This document shows, one piece after another, positions 12,555-23,391 of a stretch of DNA of 64,000 nucleotides. The notes under the pieces are model-generated. The model was not told the DNA's origin, did no database searches, and saw nothing but the letters and a program-made list of their open reading frames with translations. Numbering within the stretch: position 1 is the stretch's first letter; the number at the start of each line of letters is the position of its first letter. A program made the translations under genes and the position numbers. Source of the DNA: Macrophomina tecta. Taxonomy: Eukaryota > Ascomycota > Dothideomycetes > Botryosphaeriales > Botryosphaeriaceae. The stretch covers positions 248,001 through 312,000 of the forward strand of contig JAKSGN010000043.1 in NCBI GenBank assembly GCA_024180945.1. The letters are read 5' to 3'.

Positions 12555-12953
12555 GTAACGGGCTCCCCACTATCCCTAGATTGAACCCCCCAAGCGAACC
12601 TTGATTTTCAATTTCCCTAAGCATTATACATATTATCTTTGGTCACAATAGCTGAACAACCACCTATTGTGAAGGGGGTGTATAAGGATACTAACGCGCT
12701 ACTTCTTCATTGTCGTCCCAATTCGGAATCTTTAATATTTCGCTTTTATGAGCAACCCCACCTTCATTTCCGATTCTCCGAGAAATCGTATATATATTCT
12801 ACAGTAGATAGCTTCATTCACAGAACCAGAGAGAAAGAGAGATTCCTCCATTTTGATACCTCTCCCTATGCACGCAAGGATATGCTGCGCACCAGGATGA
12901 GTTACCCCAAAACTCAACAACATTCTACAATATATACAACATGCTGTCACACA
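12555..12953. other. Non-coding gap, no feature recognised
   Basis: About 400 bp of ordinary composition, not RIPped, between the copia pol stop and the BAH-like fragment. A C-rich start (12570-12593) could belong to the copia 3' end, but no LTR could be defined. Short open frames here have no recognisable content. Confidence 0.4.
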
Positions 12954-13566
12954 TTAGCCCTCCCGTACCACTGTCCACTTCGCAAGCCCCGAGTCGGCCG
13001 GGCAAAGCCTAACGCGGCCCCGCCCCAAATAGCACAGAACCTGATCGGTCATGCACTTGCGCCTCTCCTCCACATCCATCACCCTTTTCACCGTGTCCCA
13101 TACAATCACCTGCGTATGTGCTGACTTGACGAACCGATACGAGCTCGGAATGATGTCGCTTTCGCGTTCTGCGCCGAGCTCCTTTAGGGCAGGAAGTCTT
13201 CTAACGAACCAGATGATGCGGAGAAGACGCCGGCCGTCTTCAACAGCACGTATTTCCACAATCTCGGCCACGGCCATAGGGTCCGTCAAGACCTGACACA
13301 CGATCAAATCGCCAACTTTGAGCTCCATGCCCTGGAAAATGGCGAGTCTCTCGCGGGGCAAAAGATGCCATCTTTGCACGTTCGCGTTGCGGTACCTTAC
13401 AACGCGAAATTTTCTGCTGGTATCATGTACCACGAAGAAGAGCTTTTCTTCCAATGGCAGCCGAGAAACAGAGATGCCAGATTCTGCGTCGCTCGGTGCC
13501 TCATCGGAGACGGTGATTGCTGGACGGGTATCGCTGTTTTCGTCGGAAAAGGTGCCTGCGCCAGTG
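12954..13566 (-). pseudogene. BAH-like domain gene fragment truncated by an LTR
   Basis: An open minus-strand frame of about 204 codons up to the LTR edge at 13567. Beyond that the frame continues for about 64 codons inside the LTR but starts with TTG and has no ATG. The first in-frame ATG is at 13328. The core (KVGDLIVCQVL, then a VAEIVEIRAVEDGRRLLRI strand pair, then IIWFVRR and a late WDTV) has the look of a bromo-adjacent-homology module: a beta-rich fold that binds chromatin in proteins of silencing and transcription. No second domain is visible. The upstream 60 residues are acidic and Ser-rich. I read it as the 3' part of a host gene whose 5' end was removed by the gypsy insertion. The family call is by pattern only. 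Confidence 0.5.
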
Positions 13567-14020
13567 TGTAACGAGCGGGCCTCTGCCTCTAAGGATCCAA
13601 ACACCAAAGAGGGAGAAAACCTGTCGAGGGGGTTTCCTTGAGTGGGTACAAGGAGAGGGTGAGAGCAAGTCGAACACGTAATAAGACTAAGCACTGCGTG
13701 CGAAGGCCGTGTTACCAATAGAGTCCAAATTCTATTGTTGAAGTTGACCACGAAGGTCAAAGCTATCTAAGGAGTGTGGTTTATATACAGGTAGAAAAGT
13801 ATATACAATCTAGTATTCGTAAAGTTCATCTCTATAGGTAGTCTAAACTATCTAAACTAGTATTCGAGAGTTTATTCTGCCAAGCCCTCATGAACTAATA
13901 AACCAGTAGGGTATTACGTAATCCCCGTCTTTCCTAGTAGACCTTTCCCGGCGCTCGTCTACGCCCCGCTTATTCCTTTCCCCCATCTATCCCAGGTCCT
14001 ATAAAGGCTGCGCCGTAACA
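13567..14020 (-). repeat. 3' LTR of gypsy element 3, lightly mutated
   Basis: 454 bp, from TGTAACGAGCGGG to GCTGCGCCGTAACA. These intact TG...CA ends define the LTR family; the other copies show the RIPped forms TATAAC and GTAATA. Element transcription runs leftward, so this LTR points at the BAH-like fragment on the same strand. Confidence 0.88.
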
Positions 14021-14059
14021 CTATCCCCCCCTTTAAGAATCTTCGGCCCGAAGATTCTT
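14021..14059. other. Polypurine tract and perfect hairpin of gypsy element 3
   Basis: A run of C at 14025-14031 (purine tract on the minus strand). Then AAGAATCTTCG (14035-14045), a 3-nt loop and CGAAGATTCTT (14049-14059): an 11-bp perfect stem. It is 62 bp upstream of the antisense gene's ATG. Confidence 0.7.
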
Positions 14060-14121
14060 CCGTACTACCGTATTTCTATCGGTCTTAGAGTTCTTCTCGT
14101 CCTTCTCCTATAAGTACCAAC

Positions 14122-14918
14122 ATGGCCGGGGTCAAGCGTTATCGTAACGAAACGGCGTATCGCGAAGGCTTAGCGTCCTCCGCCCGTTACTTTACACCAG
14201 TCGTTCGTTTCTATTTTAAGTGTCTTCTAAATAACCGCGTTTACAAAGTCGGGCCTCGCTCGTCTCGTTATAGCGAGTGCATTTCTCGTGGGCTTAGTAT
14301 ATATAATACTTAGCGGGTAACTATAGAAGCTAGTAAGTCCTTCCTTCCTTCGCTTTTTCTTATTAACTTTTCCTAGTAAACCGATTACGTCGTTAACAAG
14401 AGCGGATTCGTACTAAGAAGAAGTTAGCTTATAATAAGCTATAGGCTTCTTTAAAAGAGTTAGAGGAACTATAACGTCGCGCTAAGCAGCGTACTTAGCT
14501 AGCTTCAGCTAAACTAGATCGCTTACGAAAGCAGCGTAAGTTACTTAAAGAGAGGGGTTTAGCGGTACTTAAGCGAGAATATAGTACTATTAGTATTAAC
14601 GAGCTAGAAGAGGAGAATCGAAAAGCGTTAAAGGCTACCTTAGCTACTAGAAAGCTATCTAACCCTAAGAATTCTAAGGGTCCGTCCGCGTTAAAATGGC
14701 CACGTTACGAGTCGGTAGGGCCTACTACGCCGTAGGAGGCTAAGTCTACTAATTCTACCGGCGAGCCTATAGCTAGCGTGCGGTCTCCGCGTTCTCTAAA
14801 GCCTATAAATTCTCGTCTAGCTCTTAATCCTACCGTTCTTAAGGATTTTCTGTCGTTCTCGTTCAGGGACGACCTCGTATCTATAGAAGGTCCGGGTTCT
14901 AGCGATAGAATTCTATAA
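14122..14918 (+). pseudogene. Antisense gene of gypsy element 3, two exons, RIPped
   Basis: Opposite in strand to pol. ATG at 14122; exon 1 14122-14332, intron 14333-14376 (44 nt, donor GTAAGT, TATTAAC branch site, acceptor CCTAG), exon 2 14377-14918. Splicing joins two frames that do not otherwise match, giving 251 codons with the stop TAA at 14916. Exon 1 has a CX2CX6C-like block with Cys codons partly turned to Tyr (YFKCLLNNRVY) and a second CX2C block (YSEC). This is the layout of a binuclear zinc-cluster-like DNA-binding domain. Exon 2 is a long basic/acidic helix, then a Ser/Pro-rich part ending in SDRIL, as in the copy at 3458. Premature TAG codons (first at 14311) make it dead. The role is unknown. 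Confidence 0.68.
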
Positions 14919-16929
14919 TAAGGTCTAGGTATATATTATTCTTTAGTACCTACTAGTTATCTTTATTTCCGTAACCTTCCTATTTAACGAGATATTTAAG
15001 CTAACGGCTGAACTACTTATAGTCTAAAATCTTTTCGACTAGGTACTAGTCTTCTTCGGCATTAGGGTTTTCCGGTATAATCTCTTTCTATATTTCTAAA
15101 ATAGTGGCGTTTTCTGGCGCTAGCTCGAGTATTACTATGTAAAAGATAAAATTTATCCGTATATTAGATAGTTTAAGTTGATATATAACTTCTTCGAGTT
15201 TTTCTATAATTTCGAATAGACCAATTTTCTTAAAATTTAATTTATCGCTCGGTCGCTTTAATTTAATATTTTTTATAAGGAGGTATACTTTATTTTCTCT
15301 TTTAAGGTTTAGTGCCGCCTAATACCGTCTATTATAGTATTTTAATATTGTAATTCGTACGTATTCGAGATCGAGACTAATAGCTTTATATAATTCTCTT
15401 AGCTGCTCGGCTTTAAGAATGCCTTTCTAGACTAATTTTCTACTTAGAATAGTTTCTCTATACGTGTCTAGTTTAAATCTATAGTTGGTAAAGAGCAGGA
15501 ATACGTTAGTTAACTCTTATTTAGCGCTATTATAGACGAATTATACTATAGATAGCTATATAGCCTAGTTATTCTATAGGTAGTTAATATAATAGTAAAG
15601 ATATTATTCGAGAGTCTAGTTTATCCGTTTTATCTAGCCGTTAGTTTATGCGTATACTGTTATAGAGAGTTTATTCTTTACTCTAAATTAGCGCGTAAGT
15701 ATTTACTAAAATTTTAATCTTATTAGCTTATCTCTATTTAAGACTAATACTTTCGGTATTCCGCGATCCGCGAAGATATATCGGAGAAACGTATAGGCTA
15801 GCTATTCTATATTTAATACCTCTAGGTAGGGTAAAAAGAGTGCGTACTTTGTAAGTCTATTAATAAAGACTAGGATTAAGTCATACTTAACTTCTATAAT
15901 TAGGTCCCTAGACCTAGGTAGTTTTATAATAAAGTCTAGCGTAATCTATTACTATAGTCGTTCTAGAACTTCTAGGGGTTATAGTTATCTATATAGAGTG
16001 TATATTACGGCTTTACTTCGGATATAAAGGTCATATTATAAAACTATATGCTAGATAGTCTTTCGTAATCCTGAAAAATAGAAGTTTTATGTAATTCTCT
16101 TAGTTATTCTATCGATACCCTAGTGTCTATATATGAGTACTATATATATATTCTTAACGAGTGCTTCTCGTAGTCTTATCGAGATATAGATTAATTCTTT
16201 AAAGAGAAGTGTTCCTTCTCTATCTCGAGTAATACGCGGGTTATTCTTAAGCGCTAAAAGTTCCTACATAAAGAAGTTCTAAGCGTATATCTCTTAAATC
16301 TTCTAATACTACGGGTTTAACTTAATATAAAGTATTAGAAAAGACTATTTAGTAAGAATAAGTAATATATCGCTTATCTACTATAATACTATAGGTTACA
16401 GTATTAACGGAAGGGACGCTCTGTAAAAGAGCGTCTAGTAAGCTAAAGAACAAAGGCGACTAGAACTATATAAAAGGTAAAGAGAAATAAAAGAAGGGTC
16501 TAAAATAACTCTATTATATAGTGTCTCGTAGGCGATCGAGTAGAATACCAAAACTAAAAGAACCTAATTTAAAAGAAGAAGAAATACCGCTTCTATATAC
16601 CCCGTAAGTATATCGCGAAGTAGTACCTAAATATTATTATTTCTTTCTTACCTTAAGGGTTATCCTACTTCTTCCATAGTAGTAAACGTTGTCCGTTATT
16701 ATACTTCTATAGCCGTATTACGAAGTCTTCTTATAGTAGAGAGCCTTTCTCTAACTTACTAATTAGAGCCCTCTTCTTAAGCCGCCTATTAGAGTCCCGT
16801 TTCTCTATATAGAAAGAACTATACCTCGCCTTAACTAGCTTACCTATCTTCTATTCTATAATAATGGCTTAATTCTTTCTTTTATATAGTCTATTCTTCT
16901 GCTAAGCGCGTTAGCGGCGGCGTTATCTA
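14919..16929 (-). pseudogene. Gypsy element 3 pol remnant (integrase/chromodomain end)
   Basis: Minus-strand remnant aligning line by line with 4133-5675 of element 2, including the KVYLL-type integrase C-terminus near 15285. It is interrupted by the insertion at 16402-16863. No frame is open. Confidence 0.75.
16402..16863. repeat. 462-bp insertion, probable solo LTR
   Basis: Present here but absent from the aligned position of element 2 (near 5610). Its ends read TATTAACGG and CTATAATA, which are RIPped forms of a TGTTA...TAACA pair. The flanks ACAG (16398-16401) and ATGG (16864-16867) could both derive from a GCGG target by C-to-T and G-to-A changes. No coding content. Confidence 0.5.
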
Positions 16930-17292
16930 TATATAAGTAAATAAGTTGGTTGTAAGTAGAAAGCCTTTAAAGGGTTATATTCTTAGATACGAATCTTTAG
17001 TAGTATAGGATTTACTCCTTAGTGGCATTATATACTAGGTGTTACGAACACGTCTCTGTATATAGAGTTGTTGGGGCAAACCAGCCACCAGGCTAGTTAT
17101 TGCTGTACCTTTTGTCGACTGACCGGCTACTCGCGGTCGGCGGGAGGTTAGCCGAATGGCTTTGCAGCAACGACTGAAACCCAACACGGTCGCCGCGCTG
17201 TAACACTAGGGGCCCGTGCGTAGCACGTAATAAGCACGTAAAATGCATAGTATAAGTATTCTAAGAATATACTAGGGTCTATTATTCTAATA
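16930..17292 (-). repeat. LTR (3') of gypsy element 4, split by a small insertion
   Basis: It starts TATATAAGTAAATAAG where element 3 stops and ends TATTATTCTAATA at 17292, followed by a C-rich run (purine tract on the minus strand) and a hairpin, exactly as inside the other gypsy 3' LTRs. The 166-bp element at 17040-17205 sits in it. The left boundary is approximate. Confidence 0.55.
17040..17205. repeat. 166-bp solo LTR-like element, copy 1
   Basis: Ends are TGTTACGAAC and CGCTGTAACA, with perfect 5-bp duplications CTAGG at 17035-17039 and 17206-17210. It has almost no RIP, unlike its surroundings. A RIPped copy of identical length is at 29511-29676. It could be a solo LTR or a very small non-autonomous LTR element; no coding content. 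Confidence 0.8.
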
Positions 17293-17305
17293 CTATCCCC
17301 CCTCT

Positions 17306-17334
17306 CTAGTAGGAATCGCCCCGATTTCTATTAG
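17306..17334. other. Hairpin beside the polypurine tract of gypsy element 4
   Basis: CTAGTAGGAATCG (17306-17318), loop CCC, CGATTTCTATTAG (17322-17334): a 13-bp stem with two G-T pairs. The sequence differs from the hairpins of elements 2, 3 and 5, but the position (just after the C-rich run 17297-17302) is the same. Confidence 0.6.
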
Positions 17335-17338
17335 AAGG

Positions 17339-18002
17339 TATTATATTAGTGCCTCGTTAAAAAACCTTTAGTAAGGAAAAAGAGTTTACCTTATAAAGCG
17401 CTAAGGCTTAGGTAGAGGATTACTAAGCTATATTATAAATAATATAGCCTAGTAAGTAGTCGGAAGGAGATAATTCTCTAAGAGAGAAGTAGGTAGGAGA
17501 TTTAATAAAGAAAGACAAGAGGAGAGGTAAAAGATAGAGTAAAGCTTTTATTAGCTTATATTCCGTTTATTAGTATTGCGCGTCTCGAAGAACGAAACTA
17601 CGGTGCTATCTAGAGCTTCTTATATATACTTATTCCTTATATAAGTAGATCCTTCTAGATATACCGTATTAGAAATCCAATGAGGGTGATTTATAAGAAA
17701 TAAGATTCTAGCCCTAATCCTTATCCGTTTTATATAATTTTTATATCGTAATCACTGGAAATGATTGAACTTTTATATTATATAAAAGGAATTTTAGTAG
17801 GGGCTATATCCGTTTAGTTATTAGTTAGTGAAGTGGGATGGCGAATTTTGCCACCTTAGTTTGCTACCGTGGTTTGCCACCGCAGTTTGCTACTGCTATA
17901 ACTCCGAGGTATATTTATTATATACCTTAGGTAGTATTCTAATACCTAAGGTAATATATTAATAAACTACGCTTATATAAGCTTACTTATTAATATTTAA
18001 CA
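17339..18002 (-). repeat. Left arm of a large inverted repeat, LTR-like
   Basis: 664 bp with TATTA...TAACA ends. The part from 17394 to 18002 is inverted relative to 22778-23391. It contains a repeated motif built on TTTGCCACC/GGTGGCAAA (near 17846-17890) and a purine-rich TTAAAAAACC end reminiscent of copia-type LTRs. The flanks (GAAGG and CATCT) do not match, so I cannot show a simple solo LTR. Confidence 0.6.
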
Positions 18003-18647
18003 CATCTAATTACTATATAGAATGTAGTATTATGTATTAGCTATAGGTATTACATAGTAAGGTAAGTTAGTTTTATTACATAGCCGTTACTATAAATAAT
18101 AAATAAAGAATAATAAATTAATAGAAAAATAAGAAAATATATCGCTAAGCGGTTATTAGTAATGCTAGCGGTATACTATACGCATAGAAAACATAGGTAA
18201 TAGTGTATTAATGTGGTTTTTTCTTTATTATTAGGTATTATTGCTATTAAGAATAATAGAAGTTAGCCTTATACGATAATACTAGCGAATATACTAATTA
18301 GTAACTTACGCATGTTAATAATACTTATAGGGCACGAGGTCATTTTTTTAATAGCTTTAATAGGTATAATAACCCCCTATATTCCTCTAGATTTTTATAG
18401 TTTAGATCTAGCTTTCCTTCTTTAACTAAAATATCTTTAACTAATATTAACCCTTTTTGTTACTCTTTTCTTCTAAATAACTATTACTATATAGACCCCT
18501 TTCGGCTTTATTTACTTAGGTTATTTCTACGATAAGCTTCCGTAGACGCCTATTATGGGTAATATAGTAAAGCTTCTTTCTTATCTTTAGCCGTAGTCTA
18601 GTTTAGTAGTAGTATACTATATGTGTTGCGTACACTACTAGGGTACG

Positions 18648-19255
18648 ATGCGCTACCGCGAGAATAAAGTATAGGTTAATTTTACGCCTACGGAGCTTCT
18701 TAGGGGGCTTCGCTAGATTTACTTTAAGAATCTACCCCATGCTAAGTATAATCGGTATATAAAGAGTAGTTATAAATATACTTTAGTAAGTATACTTTTT
18801 TTCTACTTTTCTTATACTTTCTATATGCTTTTATACTGCTTATATTCGTTACTAATAATAAAATTTATTTTTAGGTTTTTTCTTAATTTCACTATGCTGC
18901 TAATTTACTATTATTTTATTATAATAGCTTTGATGGCGCTCCTGATAAGGAGGTGCTAGAGTTTATAGAAAAGAACATACTTACGCTATATAAGTATACC
19001 AGTGCGTTAGGAAAGGCGGTATCAGTATATAAAAAGTAGAAGGCGAAGGAGATTACGATTACTAGTAACTATAGTAACTAGTAGTATACGCGTAATATAT
19101 CACGCTTAGAGAATTAGCAGCGTTATTAGGCTAGATTAGATAGGATTAGCTTAATAAAGCTAACTAACGAAGTAGTAGATAAGAAGTTTAAAAATAAGTA
19201 CTTTATATAGATATCTAATACGAATAAGAGGTGGTTCTAGTATAGCTTAAATATA
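18648..19255 (+). pseudogene. Antisense gene of gypsy element 4, with intron, RIPped
   Basis: Plus-strand gene remnant opposite to pol. A candidate start ATG 18648 leads a basic region in which KYNRYIKSSYKY has CX2CX6C spacing once Tyr is read as mutated Cys. A consensus donor GTAAGT follows at about 18785, and an acceptor TTTTTAG lies at about 18871. The last exon (about 18932-19255) reads DGAPDKEVLEFIEKN, then a basic helical region with several TAG codons at Gln positions. Exact exons are uncertain. It shares position and strand, and apparently domain type, with the antisense genes of the other gypsy elements, but not sequence that I can align. Confidence 0.5.
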
Positions 19256-19269
19256 AAATAAATACTTTC

Positions 19270-22200
19270 CTAGAGCCCTTCTTTATAAATTAAGTATTTC
19301 TCTTAATATTTCTTCTTATTTTTTAATTCTAGGGGGTACCCTTACTATAGCTTACTCGTAGTCTGTGTTTCGTCTACATTTCGCTTATATTTCGGCTAGG
19401 CGTTCTAGAAAATAGAATTTTCTTTAAGGTAATTCTATAAAAGCTCTTTATAATTATTTAGCTTCTCTTTTTACTTTTACTCGTTGTATTTATAGGGCTA
19501 GCCGAGCTATTTAAGTAGATATTATCTTAGTAGCCCTTCTTTATAGACTACTATAGCTTCGACTTTCTAGTATTTACTATCGTCGATTTCTTTAACTAGT
19601 GGCGGTTAGAATTCTAGTCTAGCTATATATACTTCTAGTAGTGTAATGTTAAAAACATTATATAGCCGGGATATAGATTATAGTAGATCTAGGCGATAGG
19701 CCTAGGGGTCGATTTTCTCTAGAATCTAGAATAGCCCTAGGTAACGGTTATTAAGCTTTTTATAAGGTTATTTAGTTCTAATATTTCTTACTAAGAAAAG
19801 GACTGGTTATCTAATATTAAAATATATTTCGATTCGGTTTCGGTTATAGTATTCTATTTAGAGCTCTTAGGAGTATTTAAGGAATTTTATAGCTAATTTC
19901 TATACTTTATATATACTTTTCGTATACTTTTTAGCTACTTCGGCTAATTTAATTAAGGGATTTCTTTTAAGGTTATTCTAAACCCCGTTTTAGGAGTTAG
20001 ATTCTACTCCTATATCTAGTTAGACTAGTACGAAGCCTATAGAAGAATAGATTTTCTAGTTATAGGCGTATAAAGCCTACTAGAGAAGCTTTACCTAGTC
20101 TAACTAGTTTTAGAAGGTATAATAGCGTAGATATGCCTCTAACTTCTAATTTTACCTCTCCGTTTAGCCGTCTATCTACGGGTAAAAGAAGGTACTTAGT
20201 CTATACTTAATTCTAAGATTATAGTATAATTCGCTCTAGAACTGGCTTATAAATGTTAAGCTTCTATTCGAGACTAGGCTATTAGGCGGCCTAAATTATA
20301 TAAAGACGTTATTTATAATAAGATCTGCGAGTATTATTCTATTAATCGTCTTCCTAACTAGTAGGTAACGTATATATTTAGTAAAATAGTTAATAAGTAT
20401 AAGAACTATATTATATACTTAATCGTCTCGCCCTATGGATTCTAGTAAGTTCGTAATAAAATTAAGGGAGTAGTATTTATAGGGTTAAGCGGCTACTAGT
20501 AGTAGCTATAATAACCTATACGGCTTATACTGGCGAGCCTTATTACGTTAATAGATATCGTAGCTTTATATATATTTTCTAATATCCGCGGTAATGTCTT
20601 TCTAGTAGTACTTTCTAGAAAGCATCTTCTAGGTACGGCGGATGCCGTAATAGTTACTACTCGAATCGTTATAATTTTTAAGTAGGATTTTCTCGCGTAG
20701 CGAAGTATACTTTAGTATATATACCCGCCCTTTATAGCGTAGAAGTCCTTACTCATTAATCGTATACTAATCGTATGCTAAAAGTACTCTTTTTATAAGC
20801 TATTCTTATATATCTATGTAGAAGGTATTCCTTCGTTACTTAGTACGAATAAAATTAACTAATAATTTAGGAGTAGCTTCGAATACTATTTCGGTTATAG
20901 CGGCTACTATTACTATAGACTAAAATACGAAGCTTTATACTAAGCTCGTACTAGTTCTCTCGTAGTAAGTATATACTAGAGGTGCTAGGCCCTTATAAGC
21001 GAACTTATCGTACTTCTTATAAGTAACGGAATAGACTAAGACGGTTTAGTAATTACTACCGCCGTTTATATATAGGTTTTTTTTATACTCTTAGCCGGGG
21101 TCTTTAGTAATGCGTAGGGGTTCTTCTAACCCCTAAATCTAGAGTTTATATTATAGTATAGGTAATATAGTATTAAGGTAGGTGCGTTTATTACCCTTCT
21201 TAAAGCTAAGAGTATAGTCTAGATATTTTAAAAGAGCGTCTGCTAAATTAGACTTACCCGGCTTATATTCGATATTAAAATTAAATTTAGCTAAGACTTT
21301 AGTGTATTAAGCCTATCGAGCTGTAAGGCTCTTAGTCATTATAAAATAATATAGATTATTATAATTAAATAATACTCGTATCGGCGTCTATACGTGTGCT
21401 AGGTAAGGCCTCTAATACTTAAAGTACTATATAATTATATAGAGTTTCTTATCGTAGGTATCGTACTATATTTTAGCACCAGCGAACTTATAGCTAAAAT
21501 ATATAATAGGGTACTAATAGCGCTAGTTATCCTCTCTATCTAGCGGTTAGAGAAGGATGCCGCCGTAGATATAGTCTAATATATTAGTAATTAATATAAC
21601 TAAAAGACTTAGGTTATAGTACTATACTATAGAAGCCTACGTATAATATACTTTTAGTCTACTAAATACTAACTTTACCCCTACGGGCTATTCCTAGGGC
21701 TTATACTATTTAGTTAGCCCCTTTTTTAGTGATCGTTTAGCCCCTAGATTAGGATCTTAGGCTACTTCTTTTAGTAAGCTAGTTAGTAGTTAAACTACTA
21801 TAGAGTAATTCTATATAAAGCACCTATAGAAGTTAGCAAAGCCTAGAAAAACCTAAATATTATAATAGCTTTACAGCTCCGGCTAGTCCTTAATAGCTTC
21901 GACTCTTATAGGGTCTATAACAACCCCCTAGGGGGTAATGATAAAGCCTAGAAACTCGATATACTTTATATAAAAGCTATATTTAGACAGTTTTACGTAG
22001 AGGTTCTAATTACGTAATCTTTAGAGAATATGTTTAACGTGCTTAACGTGCTAAGACTTATCTACTAAGTATATAAGTATATTATCTAAGTATACTATAT
22101 AAATCGTGTCTACTAGGCCTCCTAGGGCTCGGTAGATATATAACTAGAAGGTTATAGGTGTGTTAGTTAAGCTAAATAGTATAACTAGATACTCGTAATG

Positions 22201-22770
22201 CCCGTAACGCATCTTAAATATTGTTTTTTACTTATTACCTTTCTTTATACGGATTTAGTAATAAGTATCGTGTAGGTCTAGTTTAGTAAAGATCTTTACG
22301 GTGCTCGCCTACTAGTAGTATAGGATAGCTATTTTTAATTATAACCTTATTTAGGCCCCTATAATCTACGTATAACCGTATAGTGCCGTCTACCTTAGGG
22401 ATAAAGAGAATAGACACGCCCATAGGCGACTTACTATACCTAATCCACCTCCATTCTAAGGCTTTATTAATGTATTTCCTAAGAATCCGTAGTTCGGATT
22501 AGAAGAGTCTATATAGGGGTATTAATAGTAGCTTAGAACCTACAACGAGATTAATAGTATAATTAAACTTAGTATATTATAGTAGCTTAGTAGCTTATTC
22601 GTCTAAAAAGATATCTAAGTACTTTTTATAAGTATCTAGAATCTCGTCGCGGACCTTCTTAGCTATCTTAGCTAGTAGTACATCTACTAAACTGGCGAGT
22701 TCCTTATACGATTCGTATACTTTTTAGATGCGGGAGTGTAGTTCCTATAGATAGAAGAGAGTTTAGTTAG
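19270..22770 (-). pseudogene. Gypsy element 4 pol remnant
   Basis: Minus-strand RT, RNase H, integrase and chromodomain remnants as described for the element. Every frame is closed by RIP-type stops. The N-terminal (protease) part is lost. Confidence 0.7.
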
Positions 22771-22777
22771 AATAAAG

Positions 22778-23391
22778 TATTAAATATTAATAAGTAAGCT
22801 TGTATAAGTGTAGCTTATTAATATATTACCTTAGGTATTAGAATACTACCTAAGGTATATAACGAAAATACCTCGGAGTTATAGCAAGTGGCAAACTGCG
22901 GTGGCAAACCACGGTGGCAAACTAAGGTGGTAAAATTCACCACCCCACTTCACTGACTAATAACTAAACGGGTATAGCCCCTACTAAAAATCCTTTTATA
23001 TATTGTAAAAGTTTAATCATTTCCTGTTATTATAATATAAAAACTATATAAAACGGATAAGGATTAGGGCTAGAATCTTATTTCTTATAAATTACCCTCG
23101 TTGGATTTCTAATACGGTATATCTAGAAGGATCTACTTATATAAGGAATAAGTATATATAAGAAGCTCTAGATAGCATCGTAGTTTCGTTCTTTAAGACG
23201 CGTAATACTTATAAACGGGATATAAGCTAATAAAAGCTTTATTCTATCTTTTACCTCTTCTTTTATTCTTCTTTATTAAATCTCCTACCTACTTCTCTCT
23301 TAGAGAATTATCTTCTTCCGACTGCTTACTAGGCTTTATTATTTATAATATAGCTTAGTAATCCTCTACCCAAGCCTTAGCGCTTTATAAA
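22778..23391 (+). repeat. Right arm of the large inverted repeat, LTR-like
   Basis: The inverted partner of 17394-18002. It begins TATTAAATATTAATAAG and is cut at about 23391 by a gypsy integrase fragment. The GGCAAAC motif cluster is at 22888-22925. It truncates the RT end of gypsy element 4. Confidence 0.6.

Larger units (their letters stand above)
13567..16929 (-). mobile_element. Gypsy element 3, 3' part only
   Basis: Same family as element 2: 14919-16935 aligns to 4133-5675, apart from a 462-bp insertion at 16402. It has the 3' LTR (13567-14020), purine tract, hairpin, antisense gene and the integrase end of pol, and is cut at about 16930 by another LTR. RIP is weak from 13567 to about 14300 and heavy beyond, so this is the best preserved copy of the antisense gene's first exon. 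Confidence 0.82.
18003..22777 (-). mobile_element. Gypsy element 4 body with chromodomain, RIPped
   Basis: A chromovirus-type gypsy interior from a family different from elements 2, 3 and 5. On the minus strand: RT motif LYVDYR near 22355-22380; active-site block YLDNILIY near 22065-22100; integrase C-terminus with a VFNITLLEVY block and a chromodomain (KYQKVEAIVVYKEGLLRQYLLK) near 19500-19620. An antisense gene is at its left end. Gag and protease are missing, cut off by the inverted-repeat arm at 22778. The first 540 bp (18003-18540) hold nothing I recognise. Confidence 0.75.

Noticed and set aside
12639..13641. Several plus-strand open frames over the BAH-like fragment
   Set aside because: They are opposite-strand shadows without domain content.
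14122..14313. A 63-codon open frame that could be called a small gene
   Set aside because: It is exon 1 of the element 3 antisense gene, ended by a RIP-type TAG; its intron and second exon follow.
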